From assembly GCA_903904815.1 (NCBI GenBank), contig CAIVDU010000106.1:1-43078 (forward strand): a DNA stretch of 43,078 bases. The letters run 5' to 3'. Made by a program: the position numbers and the translations under genes. The notes beneath the pieces were generated by a model. The model made no database searches, was not told where the DNA came from, and saw only the letters and a program-made list of their open reading frames with translations. Shown piece by piece: positions 7,925 through 15,773 of the stretch (the stretch's first letter is position 1; every line of letters starts with the position of its first letter). The stretch comes from an uncultured Armatimonadota bacterium (GTDB lineage Bacteria > Armatimonadota > Fimbriimonadia > Fimbriimonadales > Fimbriimonadaceae).

Positions 7925-9628
7925 CTACTGGAGGCCATGATGCCACTGCATGCACTCATCCTCTTTGCCGCCTGCGGCCAAGGGGAGGCTCGGATTGTAG
8001 GACGGGATGATCCAGCCATCGGCAATTAAGGCCTCCATCGCGCTCGGCACATTGTCGTAGACCCAGATCCGAAAATTCTCATCCTGACTGTTGGCCTCGG
8101 CGAGGCGGTTCAACTCTTTCAGGAAGCCGGGGAGGTTCTTGAACCGACTCAGGATATAGAACAAGACCTCAAAGACCCCCTGGATGGGCCACATTTTGCC
8201 ATTGCGAACATGAGCCTTAAACCGAATGACTGAGCCATCCCGGTACGCCGCTCTGTCCTCTTCGTGCGAGCCCTCCAAATTGATCGTGAACACGTTGTTC
8301 TTGGTAAGAGGATTCTCGAACTGCATCGGCGAGATAAACGTTCCCAGGGACTTCACCGCGCCAAACGTATAGCCACCGACTCCCGCTGTGAGGCTATCGT
8401 CGATGAACCCACCCTGAGCGAGCCAAGCCCACGCCTTATCCGGCGACAGATCCAACCCCGCTTGTTCCGCAATCTTGGCCGTGTAGTCTTTGAGGTCGCT
8501 GAACTGCTCGTTCGCCGAGTACCAATAGTCAGCGAATCGAATGTGGGTTCGGACTCGGTTCGTCTGGATCTTCGCATACTCTTCTTTGAGCCACTTAGCA
8601 TCGATCTGGCCTCGTTCCAATTCGATGATCGAGAAGGCCGCTTCTCGAGCGGCCGCGTGGGTGATGGAGAGGCCAGCCGAGAGAATAGGGTCCGCGAAGC
8701 CAGCGCTCTCCCCAACCAGGAACCAGTTCTCGCCGTAGAGGCGGGTCGACACGAACGACCAGTCCTTAGTCGTTTGAAGGCTTCCCTCGCTCACCGCGTG
8801 AGTCATGAGCGACTTGATCCGGTCCTCGCACCCCAAGGCTTCGTCGTAGATCTCTTGGGGCCGCTTCCCGCTCTTCTTGAAGTATTCGGCGGGCAGCACG
8901 AGTCCCACGCTGGTGCGGGTCGCGCTCAAAGGGATGAACCACAACCACCCGAAACCGACACTCAGGATCTGAATTCGCGTCCCTCCGACACCGATCTCCT
9001 CCGCCCAGTCGGCATTCTGCCAGTAATCCCAGATGGCGATGTTTTGGAGTCCGCTGGGCGTTTCGAGAGGAACGTTCATCGCGCGACGAAGGACGCCTGA
9101 GTGGCCCGAGGCATCGATGTAGTAGCGAGCCTTGACGCTTTCTCCCGATTCGAGTTGGAGCCCAGTAACGCGATCGCCTTCCGTGTTTATCTGGGTGACC
9201 TTGGTGTCTTGAAAAACGCGACACCCAAGCTCTGCAGCGTGATTGAGCAGGATCTCATCATAAATAGCCCGATCGACTTGGAACGCAGTGAGCCGCCGCT
9301 GCCCCTCGAATCGACCCGGGCGAGGATCGTCTTCGAATTTCGCCTTGGGCACGAAGTTGAAGTCCCAAAGTTCCTTGGTCCGACCCCACCTGTAAGTCGC
9401 TCCGATCTTGATCGGAAAGCCAGCTGCTTCTACTTTGTCCCATACGCCCATCTCGTCGAGATAGTAGGAGATGATCGGGAGTTGGCTCTCGCCGACATGG
9501 TCGCGAGGGAAGGTCTCTCGCTCAAAAATGGCCACTTTCAGGTAGGGGGCATACTTCTTCAGATACGTTCCCAGCGTGCTTCCACCGGGACCCCCTCCGA
9601 TTATTGCGACATCGCAATTCATGGGCAT
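7925..9628 (-). CDS. Flavin-dependent halogenase-like FAD oxidoreductase
   Basis: A 567-residue FAD-dependent enzyme of the tryptophan-halogenase superfamily. The dinucleotide-binding motif GGGPGG lies at residues 11-16, and FPRDHVGESQLP (40-51) matches the FPR-x-H-x-GES signature of the carrier-protein/phenolic halogenase branch. The halogenase fingerprint W-x-W-x-I-P is present as WLWFIP (228-233). K74 in FPIKIGATYRWG sits where halogenases keep the lysine that activates hypohalous acid (eye alignment). A C-terminal extension of roughly 170 residues has no domain I recognise. No flavin reductase, carrier protein or biosynthetic gene is adjacent. It could halogenate a free aromatic substrate, or be a non-halogenating relative of the geranylgeranyl-reductase type. 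Divergent from the unknown gene at 9699. Confidence 0.82.
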   Translation of the reverse strand: MPMNCDVAIIGGGPGGSTLGTYLKKYAPYLKVAIFERETFPRDHVGESQLPIISYYLDEMGVWDKVEAAGFPIKIGATYRWGRTKELWDFNFVPKAKFEDDPRPGRFEGQRRLTAFQVDRAIYDEILLNHAAELGCRVFQDTKVTQINTEGDRVTGLQLESGESVKARYYIDASGHSGVLRRAMNVPLETPSGLQNIAIWDYWQNADWAEEIGVGGTRIQILSVGFGWLWFIPLSATRTSVGLVLPAEYFKKSGKRPQEIYDEALGCEDRIKSLMTHAVSEGSLQTTKDWSFVSTRLYGENWFLVGESAGFADPILSAGLSITHAAAREAAFSIIELERGQIDAKWLKEEYAKIQTNRVRTHIRFADYWYSANEQFSDLKDYTAKIAEQAGLDLSPDKAWAWLAQGGFIDDSLTAGVGGYTFGAVKSLGTFISPMQFENPLTKNNVFTINLEGSHEEDRAAYRDGSVIRFKAHVRNGKMWPIQGVFEVLFYILSRFKNLPGFLKELNRLAEANSQDENFRIWVYDNVPSAMEALIADGWIIPSYNPSLPLAAGGKEDECMQWHHGLQ

Positions 9629-9698
9629 AGTATAGGTTCAAACTGGAATTCTCGGAAGGCTCAGAACGGCGTAGAAGCCCTGGGTTACAGCCTTTGCC

Positions 9699-10451
9699 AT
9701 GGTCCGTGGGATACCATCCATTCTTGTGGTTCCCGCTAACTGCCAATTGCGTCTAACGGAATTTGTCCAGACGCCCGATGAGGATCTTCTCGTCGCCTGG
9801 ATCCTCATCGATCTGGATGGCCTTTCTTGGCGAAGCGGGTCCGGGGACAGCGCCTTCAGCCCAACAAATCCTCAGACTGGTCGCCGAATCTGGTCAGAAT
9901 TTGGCCTCGCCTTATGCCGCTCGCTGGTCATTCCTTTGGGAGGAAAAGTCGCCATAACCGTCGACGAAGATCCTTCTTGGCGAGAGGAGATCCCCGCTGG
10001 GCGGCTAGTGATTCGAAAAACCATTCTCGCCAAGGTGGACTCGCAAGTTTGGCCCGACCAGAGCTGGTTTAGCGGCGCAGTGATTGCGCTGGATAGAGAC
10101 CGCGGCCAGCCTGAACTTGAAGAGTGTGGAAAACTGGTCTACGAGTCCGTCGCTCGAGTCGGATCGGTCCCCGATTTGAATGGCGCACTCGGCCGGAACC
10201 TGAGAGGCGCCCTCGTAGTGAAATCGATGGAAGCCGACGGATTCATCGACTTCTGTCTCTTACTCCGCGAAGATCTCGCGCGAGAATGGGAAATGGAAGC
10301 CGCAACGCAGGCGGAGAGGGAAGGAATCGGCTTCACCCGAATAGCTTTTGCGGACGCGCCGAACCTGGTTCGAAGGCGGTTGTACGCCACCGACGATGCG
10401 CCGGGACCGGATGGCTATACCATTCCCTCGCCCGAATTCCCATCAAAATAA
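9699..10451 (+). CDS. Hypothetical protein
   Basis: A 250-residue open frame that I do not recognise, read from ATG 9699 or possibly a GTG at 9726; neither has a clear ribosome-binding site. It is soluble, rather acidic, with no signal peptide or membrane segment. The second half (LGRNLRGALVVKSMEADGFIDFCLLLRED) looks more protein-like than residues 40-70. Around 9830-9957 another frame also reads plausibly (SAQQILRLVAESGQNLASPY), so a frameshift near 9840 cannot be excluded. It stands alone between the divergent halogenase gene and a repeat cluster. Confidence 0.5.
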   Translation: MVRGIPSILVVPANCQLRLTEFVQTPDEDLLVAWILIDLDGLSWRSGSGDSAFSPTNPQTGRRIWSEFGLALCRSLVIPLGGKVAITVDEDPSWREEIPAGRLVIRKTILAKVDSQVWPDQSWFSGAVIALDRDRGQPELEECGKLVYESVARVGSVPDLNGALGRNLRGALVVKSMEADGFIDFCLLLREDLAREWEMEAATQAEREGIGFTRIAFADAPNLVRRRLYATDDAPGPDGYTIPSPEFPSK

Positions 10452-10551
10452 GGCGACAAACCCAACCCTCGCGGATGGCTTTATCGACGTTCAGCCCGCC
10501 TCCAAAGGCACAACCCCCTCCGGGGGTAGGTCGCCTGGGGCCTACGAACCC

Positions 10552-10612
10552 CCGGGTAGCAATGCCAGAGCATCGCAACCCAGGGCTAGCAGACACAACG
10601 TCTCCGACGTTG
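10552..10612 (+). repeat. 61-nt two-hairpin repeat, copy 1
   Basis: Begins CCGGGTAGC and ends CAACGTCTCCGACGTTG. It contains two hairpins: AATGCCAGAGCATCGC (partly degenerate) and CAACGTC-TCC-GACGTTG. It matches copy 2 at 10884-10944 over the full 61 nt with about ten differences. Confidence 0.85.
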
Positions 10613-10883
10613 GCGAGTCCTGACTCGACGCGGTCGCCCCAATCGGGTTGTCGATGGTCAAAACAAGGGTGTTTATCTGCAGTTGCCTGGCAAACGTCCG
10701 CCGATCCCTCCGAATACGCCGGAGGCGTTAGGTCCGCTAGCCCTGCGGTTGCCCGCTCCTGCGGGCTACCCGGGGACAGCTACCGCAACATCGTCCAACC
10801 TCGGAGGCGGTTGTGTCAATTTCTCCACGCGCTATTCGGCACTACCCCTCCGGTGGGAGGTTTTCGACGTCAATGCACCCACC

Positions 10884-10944
10884 CCGGGTAGCGATGCCGG
10901 AGCATCGCACCCCGAGTCTAGTAGGCACAACGTCTCCGACGTTG
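10884..10944 (+). repeat. 61-nt two-hairpin repeat, copy 2
   Basis: Same element as 10552-10612. Here the first hairpin is intact (GCGATGC-CGGA-GCATCGC) and the second is CAACGTC-TCC-GACGTTG. It ends 84 nt before the chosen start of the phenylalanine hydroxylase gene. Confidence 0.85.
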
Positions 10945-11028
10945 AGTTCCACGACAACCCCAGGCCAACCCAAAGGAAATATAATCCGGGAAAATACCGA
11001 CGCTTTAAGCGTACGGATAAGGAGCAAC

Positions 11029-11943
11029 GTGGCTCACGACATCAAACACTTTCCCATTGGTCTCACAACGACCGAGGCGCCTTTCATCGAGGACGCCCAA
11101 TTACACGGCGAGCTATACATCACTCAGCCGTACGAACTCTATTCCGAGGAGAATCACGCGGCGTGGCGGAGTCTCTACTCTCGGATGCTCCCGGAATGGG
11201 AGAAGTACGCGAACGAATGGTTTCTACGGGGCATCGGTTCGCTATGCCTAAACCCAGACCTGGTTCCGCAGCTAGATGACGTCAACACCTTTCTTTGCGC
11301 GCTGACTGGGTTCAAGGCGAAGGCGGTCAGTGGGTATGTTCCCGCGTTCCACTTCTTTGACTGCCTCCGAAATCGCGAATTTCCGACCACGATCACAATC
11401 CGTCGGGGTGACCTGCTCGACTATCTCCCCGAGCCGGACATCTTTCACGACATCGCTGGCCACGTGCCGATGCATACCGATCGGGCGTTCGCCGATGCCC
11501 TCGTCCGGTTTGGCGATTGCGCTCACACCGCCGCCGACATGGTCGCTGACATCCAGGACGAGCACGAGAAGCTCCGCCGTCTCTCCAGCATCATCCAGGC
11601 GATGGCCCGGTTCTTCTGGTTCACGGTCGAATTCGGACTGATGAAATCGAAAGACGGTCTCAAGGTGTATGGGAGCGGACTCCTCAGCTCTTACGGCGAA
11701 ATTTCTCACTCGGTGGAATCGCCCGACGTCCAACGATTTCCGATCCGACTCGAGTGGGTGATCAATCAATCGTTCGAAATCGATCGCTTCCAACCGCTCC
11801 TGTTTTACGTCGAATCATTCGACCACCTTTTCGAGCTCGTTGGCGAGCTAGAACGGTGGATGAGGGAAGGGAAGTTAAACAACGTTGCGCCAGGGGAGCC
11901 TGCGATCTCCGAAGCCGACCTCAAGAGCTTTCTGACTCGGTAA
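11029..11943 (+). CDS. phhA: Phenylalanine 4-monooxygenase (aromatic amino acid hydroxylase)
   Basis: A non-haem iron, tetrahydropterin-dependent enzyme converting phenylalanine to tyrosine. Iron ligands are H140 and H145 (PDIFHDIAGHVP) and E201 (FFWFTVEFGL). The interval from the second His to Glu is 56 residues, about 16 longer than in human PAH, because of an insertion around CAHTAADMVADIQDEHEK. There is no N-terminal ACT regulatory domain. I chose GTG 11029 (AAGGAG at 11019-11024), giving 304 residues. The open frame continues 216 nt upstream, but that part is the repeat cluster. The lipoyl acyltransferase gene follows after 9 nt, so they probably share a transcript ending at 13273-13325. 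Neither a pterin recycling enzyme nor tyrosine-degradation genes are nearby. Confidence 0.93.
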   Translation: MAHDIKHFPIGLTTTEAPFIEDAQLHGELYITQPYELYSEENHAAWRSLYSRMLPEWEKYANEWFLRGIGSLCLNPDLVPQLDDVNTFLCALTGFKAKAVSGYVPAFHFFDCLRNREFPTTITIRRGDLLDYLPEPDIFHDIAGHVPMHTDRAFADALVRFGDCAHTAADMVADIQDEHEKLRRLSSIIQAMARFFWFTVEFGLMKSKDGLKVYGSGLLSSYGEISHSVESPDVQRFPIRLEWVINQSFEIDRFQPLLFYVESFDHLFELVGELERWMREGKLNNVAPGEPAISEADLKSFLTR

Positions 11944-11952
11944 ACTGCTGGC

Positions 11953-13248
11953 ATGTCAGTCGAGATTTTGATGCCGGAGCTCGGTGAATCCGTTCACGAA
12001 GGAACCGTCAGCCGTTGGTTGAAGAAGGAGGGGGAATTCGTTAAGGAAGACGAGCCGGTTGTTGAGATCATGACCGACAAAGTCAACACCGAATTGCCCT
12101 CGCCCGCCTCAGGAATCCTCACGAAGATTCTGATCCCCGAAGGTGGTCAGATTGAGGTCTTCAAGGCGATGGGAGTCATCGAACCTGCCGGAAGCGCCGC
12201 TGCGACCGCATCAGCCCCCGCTGCTCCTGCGCCTGCCGCCGCTGCGCCGGTTGCCGATCCGGTTGCCGCTAGTTCAGCGCCTGCCGCCGCATCGACCGAG
12301 TCTGACAACGGACGCAAGTTCTTCACCCCCGTCGTCCGATCGATGGCTAAGCAGAACAACATTTCCGACGACCAACTCGCCACCATCGCCGGTACCGGCG
12401 AGGGCGGAAGAGTGACCAAGAAGGACATCGAGGGATTCCTGGCTGGCGGATCACCGGTGGCGGTCAAGCCCGCGGCTCCGGTAGCTGCGTCAGTCGCCGC
12501 GACTCCGGCGCCCGCACCGAAGCCGGTCGCCCCGATCGTTGCTGGTCCCGATCAGGAGATCGTCCCGTTGGTCGGACTCCGGAAAATGATCGCCGACGCG
12601 ATGGTCCGCAGCTCGCAGGTCCCAACCGTCTCGACTGTGACGCAGGTCGACGTGACCAACATGGTCCACTTCCGCGAGAAGAACAAGGAAACCTTCCTCG
12701 AGACTTACGGCGTCAAGCTCACCTACACTCCGTTCTTCATCAAGGCGCTCACCGAGACCCTGGCCGAGTATCCGTTAGTTAATTCCAGTCTTACTGGAGA
12801 TAACCAGATCATCAAGTCGAAGGGAATCCACATTGGAATCGCGGTTGCGCTTGGCGCTAAGGGAGACGAGGGACTCATCGTTCCCGTCATCCGAGACTGT
12901 CACAAGAAGACGCTGATCGAGATCGCTCGCGACCTCGAGGACATAGCCAAGAAGGCGCGCTCCAACAAGCTGAGCGTCGAAGACGTCAAGGGTGGCACCT
13001 TCACGTTGACGAACCCAGGCACCTACGGGGCCCTGTTCGGAACCCCGATGATCAATGCCCCTCAGGCGGGAATCCTCGGAACCTACTCGATCCAAAAGAT
13101 GCCGGTCATCGTCGACGACATGATCGCTATCCGCAGCATCGCTCACCTGGTGCTGACCTACGACCACCGAATCATCGATGGCCTCCTGGCCGGCAAATTC
13201 CTCGCCGCCGTCCGTGACCGACTCCAGAAGTTCGACTTCTTCAAGTAG
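11953..13248 (+). CDS. Dihydrolipoamide acyltransferase, E2 of a 2-oxoacid dehydrogenase complex
   Basis: The 431-residue E2 core of a pyruvate- or branched-chain-2-oxoacid dehydrogenase type complex, moving the acyl group from lipoamide to CoA in the cytoplasm. Domains in order: a lipoyl domain (1-77) with lipoyl-lysine K43 in EIMTDKVNTE; an Ala/Pro-rich linker; a peripheral-subunit-binding domain (about 117-158, FTPVVRSMAKQN...GRVTKKDIEGFL); a second Ala/Pro linker; and the catalytic domain with active-site H405 and D409 in TYDHRIIDG. E1 and E3 genes are not in the window. The methylcrotonyl-CoA carboxylase gene at 36596 might hint at branched-chain amino acid breakdown, but substrate choice is not decidable here. 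No clear Shine-Dalgarno; probably translated after phhA. Confidence 0.93.
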   Translation: MSVEILMPELGESVHEGTVSRWLKKEGEFVKEDEPVVEIMTDKVNTELPSPASGILTKILIPEGGQIEVFKAMGVIEPAGSAAATASAPAAPAPAAAAPVADPVAASSAPAAASTESDNGRKFFTPVVRSMAKQNNISDDQLATIAGTGEGGRVTKKDIEGFLAGGSPVAVKPAAPVAASVAATPAPAPKPVAPIVAGPDQEIVPLVGLRKMIADAMVRSSQVPTVSTVTQVDVTNMVHFREKNKETFLETYGVKLTYTPFFIKALTETLAEYPLVNSSLTGDNQIIKSKGIHIGIAVALGAKGDEGLIVPVIRDCHKKTLIEIARDLEDIAKKARSNKLSVEDVKGGTFTLTNPGTYGALFGTPMINAPQAGILGTYSIQKMPVIVDDMIAIRSIAHLVLTYDHRIIDGLLAGKFLAAVRDRLQKFDFFK

Positions 13249-13272
13249 ACCGCGAATACTTGAAATCGATCT

Positions 13273-13325
13273 GGCTCCGACCACGAGCTCCCACTGGAGA
13301 AAGTGGACGGAGCCTTTTCGTTTTG
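13273..13325 (+). terminator. Intrinsic terminator after the E2 gene
   Basis: GGCTCCG (13273-13279) pairs with CGGAGCC (13308-13314), an inner CCACT/AGTGG stem extends it, and TTTTCGTTTT follows. Confidence 0.8.
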
Positions 13326-13740
13326 AAGAACGACCATCAAGGAACATCGCAAATTAGCCGACGAGTCGCAAGCGGGGCCCTCTTCAATTAGCAAAGTCGC
13401 CGAACCCCTAGCGCGAAGCGCAGACGTAATCGGGGAATCGAAGTGAATTGGAACGTGTGCTGCTGACGGAAGGGCGTAACGCGGTTTAGTTGTTCCGGTA
13501 GCGTTCGAGTTGACCCCTCGCCCGCAGCGAAGCGATGCGCGGGAGAGGGAAACAGGGGAGAGGGTCAAACCGAACCTGTAAGCGAAGCGAAGGCGACTCA
13601 TTTCCGGGAGTTACGAACAATCTCAAACTCTTGCGAACGGCGCGCAAGCCAGTCTAGCGAATTGGCACGGGGCATTGGGCTCAAGACGCTTCTATGGTAC
13701 AAACTAGCTTCTCGGTCGTCGCGGTTCAGGAAATTTCGGC
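13326..13740. other. Non-coding intergenic region with dispersed repeat material
   Basis: About 415 nt with no gene-like frame. It holds GC-rich self-complementary pieces (TAGCGCGAAGCGCAGA around 13410; 13515-13549, listed separately) and presumably the promoter of the outer-membrane protein gene near its right end. I could not pick -35/-10 boxes with confidence. Confidence 0.5.
13515..13549 (+). repeat. Dispersed repeat, copy A (inverted relative to 36510-36542)
   Basis: Starts CCCTCGCCCGCAGCGAAGCG and ends GCGGGAGAGGG. Its reverse complement matches 36510-36542 except for a 2-versus-3-nt difference in the middle. It is itself imperfectly self-complementary. Confidence 0.8.
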
Positions 13741-15375
13741 ATGAAATCTGAGAGAAGCATCCTAAGATTTAAACCATTGTCGGCACTCGCGCTTGCCATT
13801 TTCGGCTTCTCCGATGCCGCGCTTGCTCAACAGATGGTGACCGTCGGTCCCTACATGGCGACCCTCAAGACGGACGCAAAAAGAATTGTGCCGAAGAAGC
13901 CGATCACCTTTGACTTCTTCGCAATGGATTCCAAGACCATGGCCGTAACCGCAGATGCCACCGTTACGGCGTCGCTCACCATGCCGTCGATGTCGGGAAT
14001 GAGGCTCGATCCCCCCAAAATATCGAAGGGCGGCAAGCCAGGACATTTTAACGTCGAGGTAGCTCTCCCGCATGCGGGTGATTACAAACTCGATGTCAAG
14101 CTAACAACCGCCTCAGGAGAGATCACCGTACTGAGCTTCAACCTGACCGCTGGTGCGGGCAAGGAAACGGTCATGGGCCTAATGGAGAGTGGAAATCTGG
14201 AATCCATGGACATGAAGGCGTCTCTCGGAGGTTGGCAGGCTAATCGAGAAGGCTCGGGCACCGCTTGGCAACCGGACTCTTCACCGATGTTCATGAAGAT
14301 GCTTCCCAAGGTCGCCGGTTTTGAACTGAGCGCCATGGGAACAGTTCAGTCTGGCTACGTTCAGGCAGGTGGTCAACGCGGAGCCGATCACACTTTCTCC
14401 AACAGCATGATGATGCTGATGGGACAGAGAGAAACGGGTGGCGGAACCCTTGGGCTCAATTTCATGACTTCGCTTGATCCGCTGTTTAATGGCGAACGAG
14501 GCGTGCCCAACCTTTTTCAGACCGGAGAAACCGCCTATGGCGTCCCCTTGGTCGACCGTCAGCACCCGCACAATCTCTATTCGGAGATTGCCGTCAGCTA
14601 CAGTCATCCTCTCTCCACGAACTGGTCGGGGTTCATCTACGGCGGGCCGGTCGGCGAACCCACGCTCGGTAACGTCATGTTCATGCACCGCCCGAGCGGC
14701 ATGGAAATCCCGGAGGCGCCGATCAGTCACCACTGGTTCGACAGCACCCACATCAGCTTCGGAGTGGCAACCATCGGCCTGGTTTATCAAGACAAATGGA
14801 AGGTTGAAGGCTCCGCGTTCAACGGCCACGAGCCGGGCGAAAACCGATTCGCGATTGAGCCGATCCAACTCAACTCAGGTGCGGGAAGGATCAGCTTCAA
14901 CCCCGGAAAGGAATGGTCGCTGAGCGGCTCCTATGGCTATCTGAGTTCACCGGAGGCGCTGACGCCGGGTGTGAACGAGCACCGACTCACCTACAGCGCC
15001 GCCTACAGTCACGCGTTCACCAATGGTGACAGCGTTTCCGCGACGGCTTACTTGGGGCAGAACTACGTCGAGGGAACGCCTGGAGTCTCCAACGGAATGC
15101 TCGCCGAGGCAACCTACTACCATGCGAAGGACGCCTTCTTCACGCGATTCGAGCGAGTCGACAAGGACGAACTGTTCAACGTGCCGGCCGGGAACTACAC
15201 CGTAAATAAGCTGCTGTTCGGCGACGTTCACAACATCTACAGCAAGCATCAGATTGAATACGGTTTGGGAGCTTACGCTGGCCTTTACGGGTTCCCAAGC
15301 TCCCTGAATGCCTACTACGGTAAGAACCCGGTGACACTGGGAATCTTCTTCCGGATTCGCCCCAGCAAGATGTAA
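13741..15375 (+). CDS. Outer-membrane beta-barrel protein with N-terminal FixH/YtkA-like domain
   Basis: 544 residues: a signal peptide (residues 1-29, cut after DAALA), then an Ig-like segment of about 120 residues (PYMATLKTDAKRIVPKKPIT, methionine-rich TMPSMSGM, HAGDYKLDVKL) resembling FixH/YtkA-like domains. From about residue 190 there are alternating amphipathic strands with Tyr/Trp/Gly, typical of a beta-barrel, ending in an aromatic-containing strand near FFRIRPSKM. The VDRQHPHNLYSEIAVSYSH segment recalls outer-membrane proteins linked to copper handling in other bacteria. The Met- and His-rich stretches fit metal binding but do not prove it. Single gene, convergent with the lipoprotein gene at 15455. 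The domain calls are by eye. Confidence 0.75.
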   Translation: MKSERSILRFKPLSALALAIFGFSDAALAQQMVTVGPYMATLKTDAKRIVPKKPITFDFFAMDSKTMAVTADATVTASLTMPSMSGMRLDPPKISKGGKPGHFNVEVALPHAGDYKLDVKLTTASGEITVLSFNLTAGAGKETVMGLMESGNLESMDMKASLGGWQANREGSGTAWQPDSSPMFMKMLPKVAGFELSAMGTVQSGYVQAGGQRGADHTFSNSMMMLMGQRETGGGTLGLNFMTSLDPLFNGERGVPNLFQTGETAYGVPLVDRQHPHNLYSEIAVSYSHPLSTNWSGFIYGGPVGEPTLGNVMFMHRPSGMEIPEAPISHHWFDSTHISFGVATIGLVYQDKWKVEGSAFNGHEPGENRFAIEPIQLNSGAGRISFNPGKEWSLSGSYGYLSSPEALTPGVNEHRLTYSAAYSHAFTNGDSVSATAYLGQNYVEGTPGVSNGMLAEATYYHAKDAFFTRFERVDKDELFNVPAGNYTVNKLLFGDVHNIYSKHQIEYGLGAYAGLYGFPSSLNAYYGKNPVTLGIFFRIRPSKM

Positions 15376-15454
15376 TGGAAGGACGACCCAGGTCGCACGC
15401 ACTTTGTGAATCGGTGCGAACGACGCTGTACGCTTGAATGATTCAGAAAAACGA

Positions 15455-15712
15455 TCAGTTGGCCGGAGGACCAGAGGCCGCTCCGCTCGCCGCTTTGGCC
15501 ACCTTCGAGCGAGCTTCGCCCTGCTTGATGTAATCGATGGCCGCCGTCTTCTGCTCGGGCGTCATGTTGGAATTCTCGACCGAATTGATTCTTGTTTGGA
15601 GGTCGACCGGCTTGGGCGGCGCCGTATCCGCAGTATCGCCACTCGAAGAGCAACCTGCACTCATGAGACATGCCGAAAGGGCGATGACGAGATAATTCGC
15701 GGTCTTATGCAT
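15455..15712 (-). CDS. Small lipoprotein, partner of the second pseudopilin
   Basis: 85 residues: a signal MHKTANYLVIALSACLMSAG with the lipobox cysteine at 21 (LMSAGC), a Ser/Asp/Pro linker, then a helical segment TRINSVENSNMTPEQKTAAI and a low-complexity Ala/Gly tail. It is the last gene of the second LacI-pilin operon. It begins 18 nt after a strong hairpin (15730-15761) and shows no clear Shine-Dalgarno. The helical segment aligns by eye with that of the lipoprotein at 7564-7842 (same I/V, S, K, I..I.Q pattern). Family and function are unknown; likely anchored in the outer membrane or facing the periplasm. Confidence 0.82.
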   Translation of the reverse strand: MHKTANYLVIALSACLMSAGCSSSGDTADTAPPKPVDLQTRINSVENSNMTPEQKTAAIDYIKQGEARSKVAKAASGAASGPPAN

Positions 15713-15729
15713 TGGATTTTCAAGAAAAA

Positions 15730-15761
15730 GCCCCGGCAGACCCGCGAGGGTCCGCCGGGGC
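15730..15761 (-). other. Intercistronic hairpin, terminator-like, between pseudopilin and lipoprotein genes
   Basis: On the minus strand, GCCCCGGC-x-GACCC and its complement form a roughly 13-bp stem with the 4-nt loop TCGC and one mismatch, followed by TTTTTCTT. The lipoprotein ATG comes only 18 nt later. It probably attenuates transcription or sets the 3' end of the pilin message. Equivalent in position to 7502-7535. Confidence 0.8.
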
Positions 15762-15773
15762 AGAGGGGCTGAC

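Larger units (their letters stand above)
10490..10960. repeat. Cluster of GC-rich palindromic (REP-like) repeats
   Basis: This stretch upstream of the phenylalanine hydroxylase gene is packed with short hairpin units: two copies of a 61-nt element (10552 and 10884), plus self-complementary pieces such as CCTCCGAATACGCCGGAGG, CCCGCTCCTGCGGG, CAACCTCGGAGGCGGTTG and CCCTCCGGTGGGAGG. Reading frames through it are arginine/proline/serine-rich noise. It resembles dispersed palindromic elements found between genes in many bacteria. Confidence 0.75.

Noticed and set aside
10124-11279. Long plus-strand ORFs across the repeat cluster (10124-10891, 10683-11279) and the 216-nt upstream extension of phhA
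   Set aside because: They are open because of GC-rich palindromes; composition is Arg/Ser/Pro noise, and phhA family homology starts only after GTG 11029.
14281-14868. 195-codon minus-strand ORF
   Set aside because: Shadow of the outer-membrane protein gene, without a ribosome-binding site.
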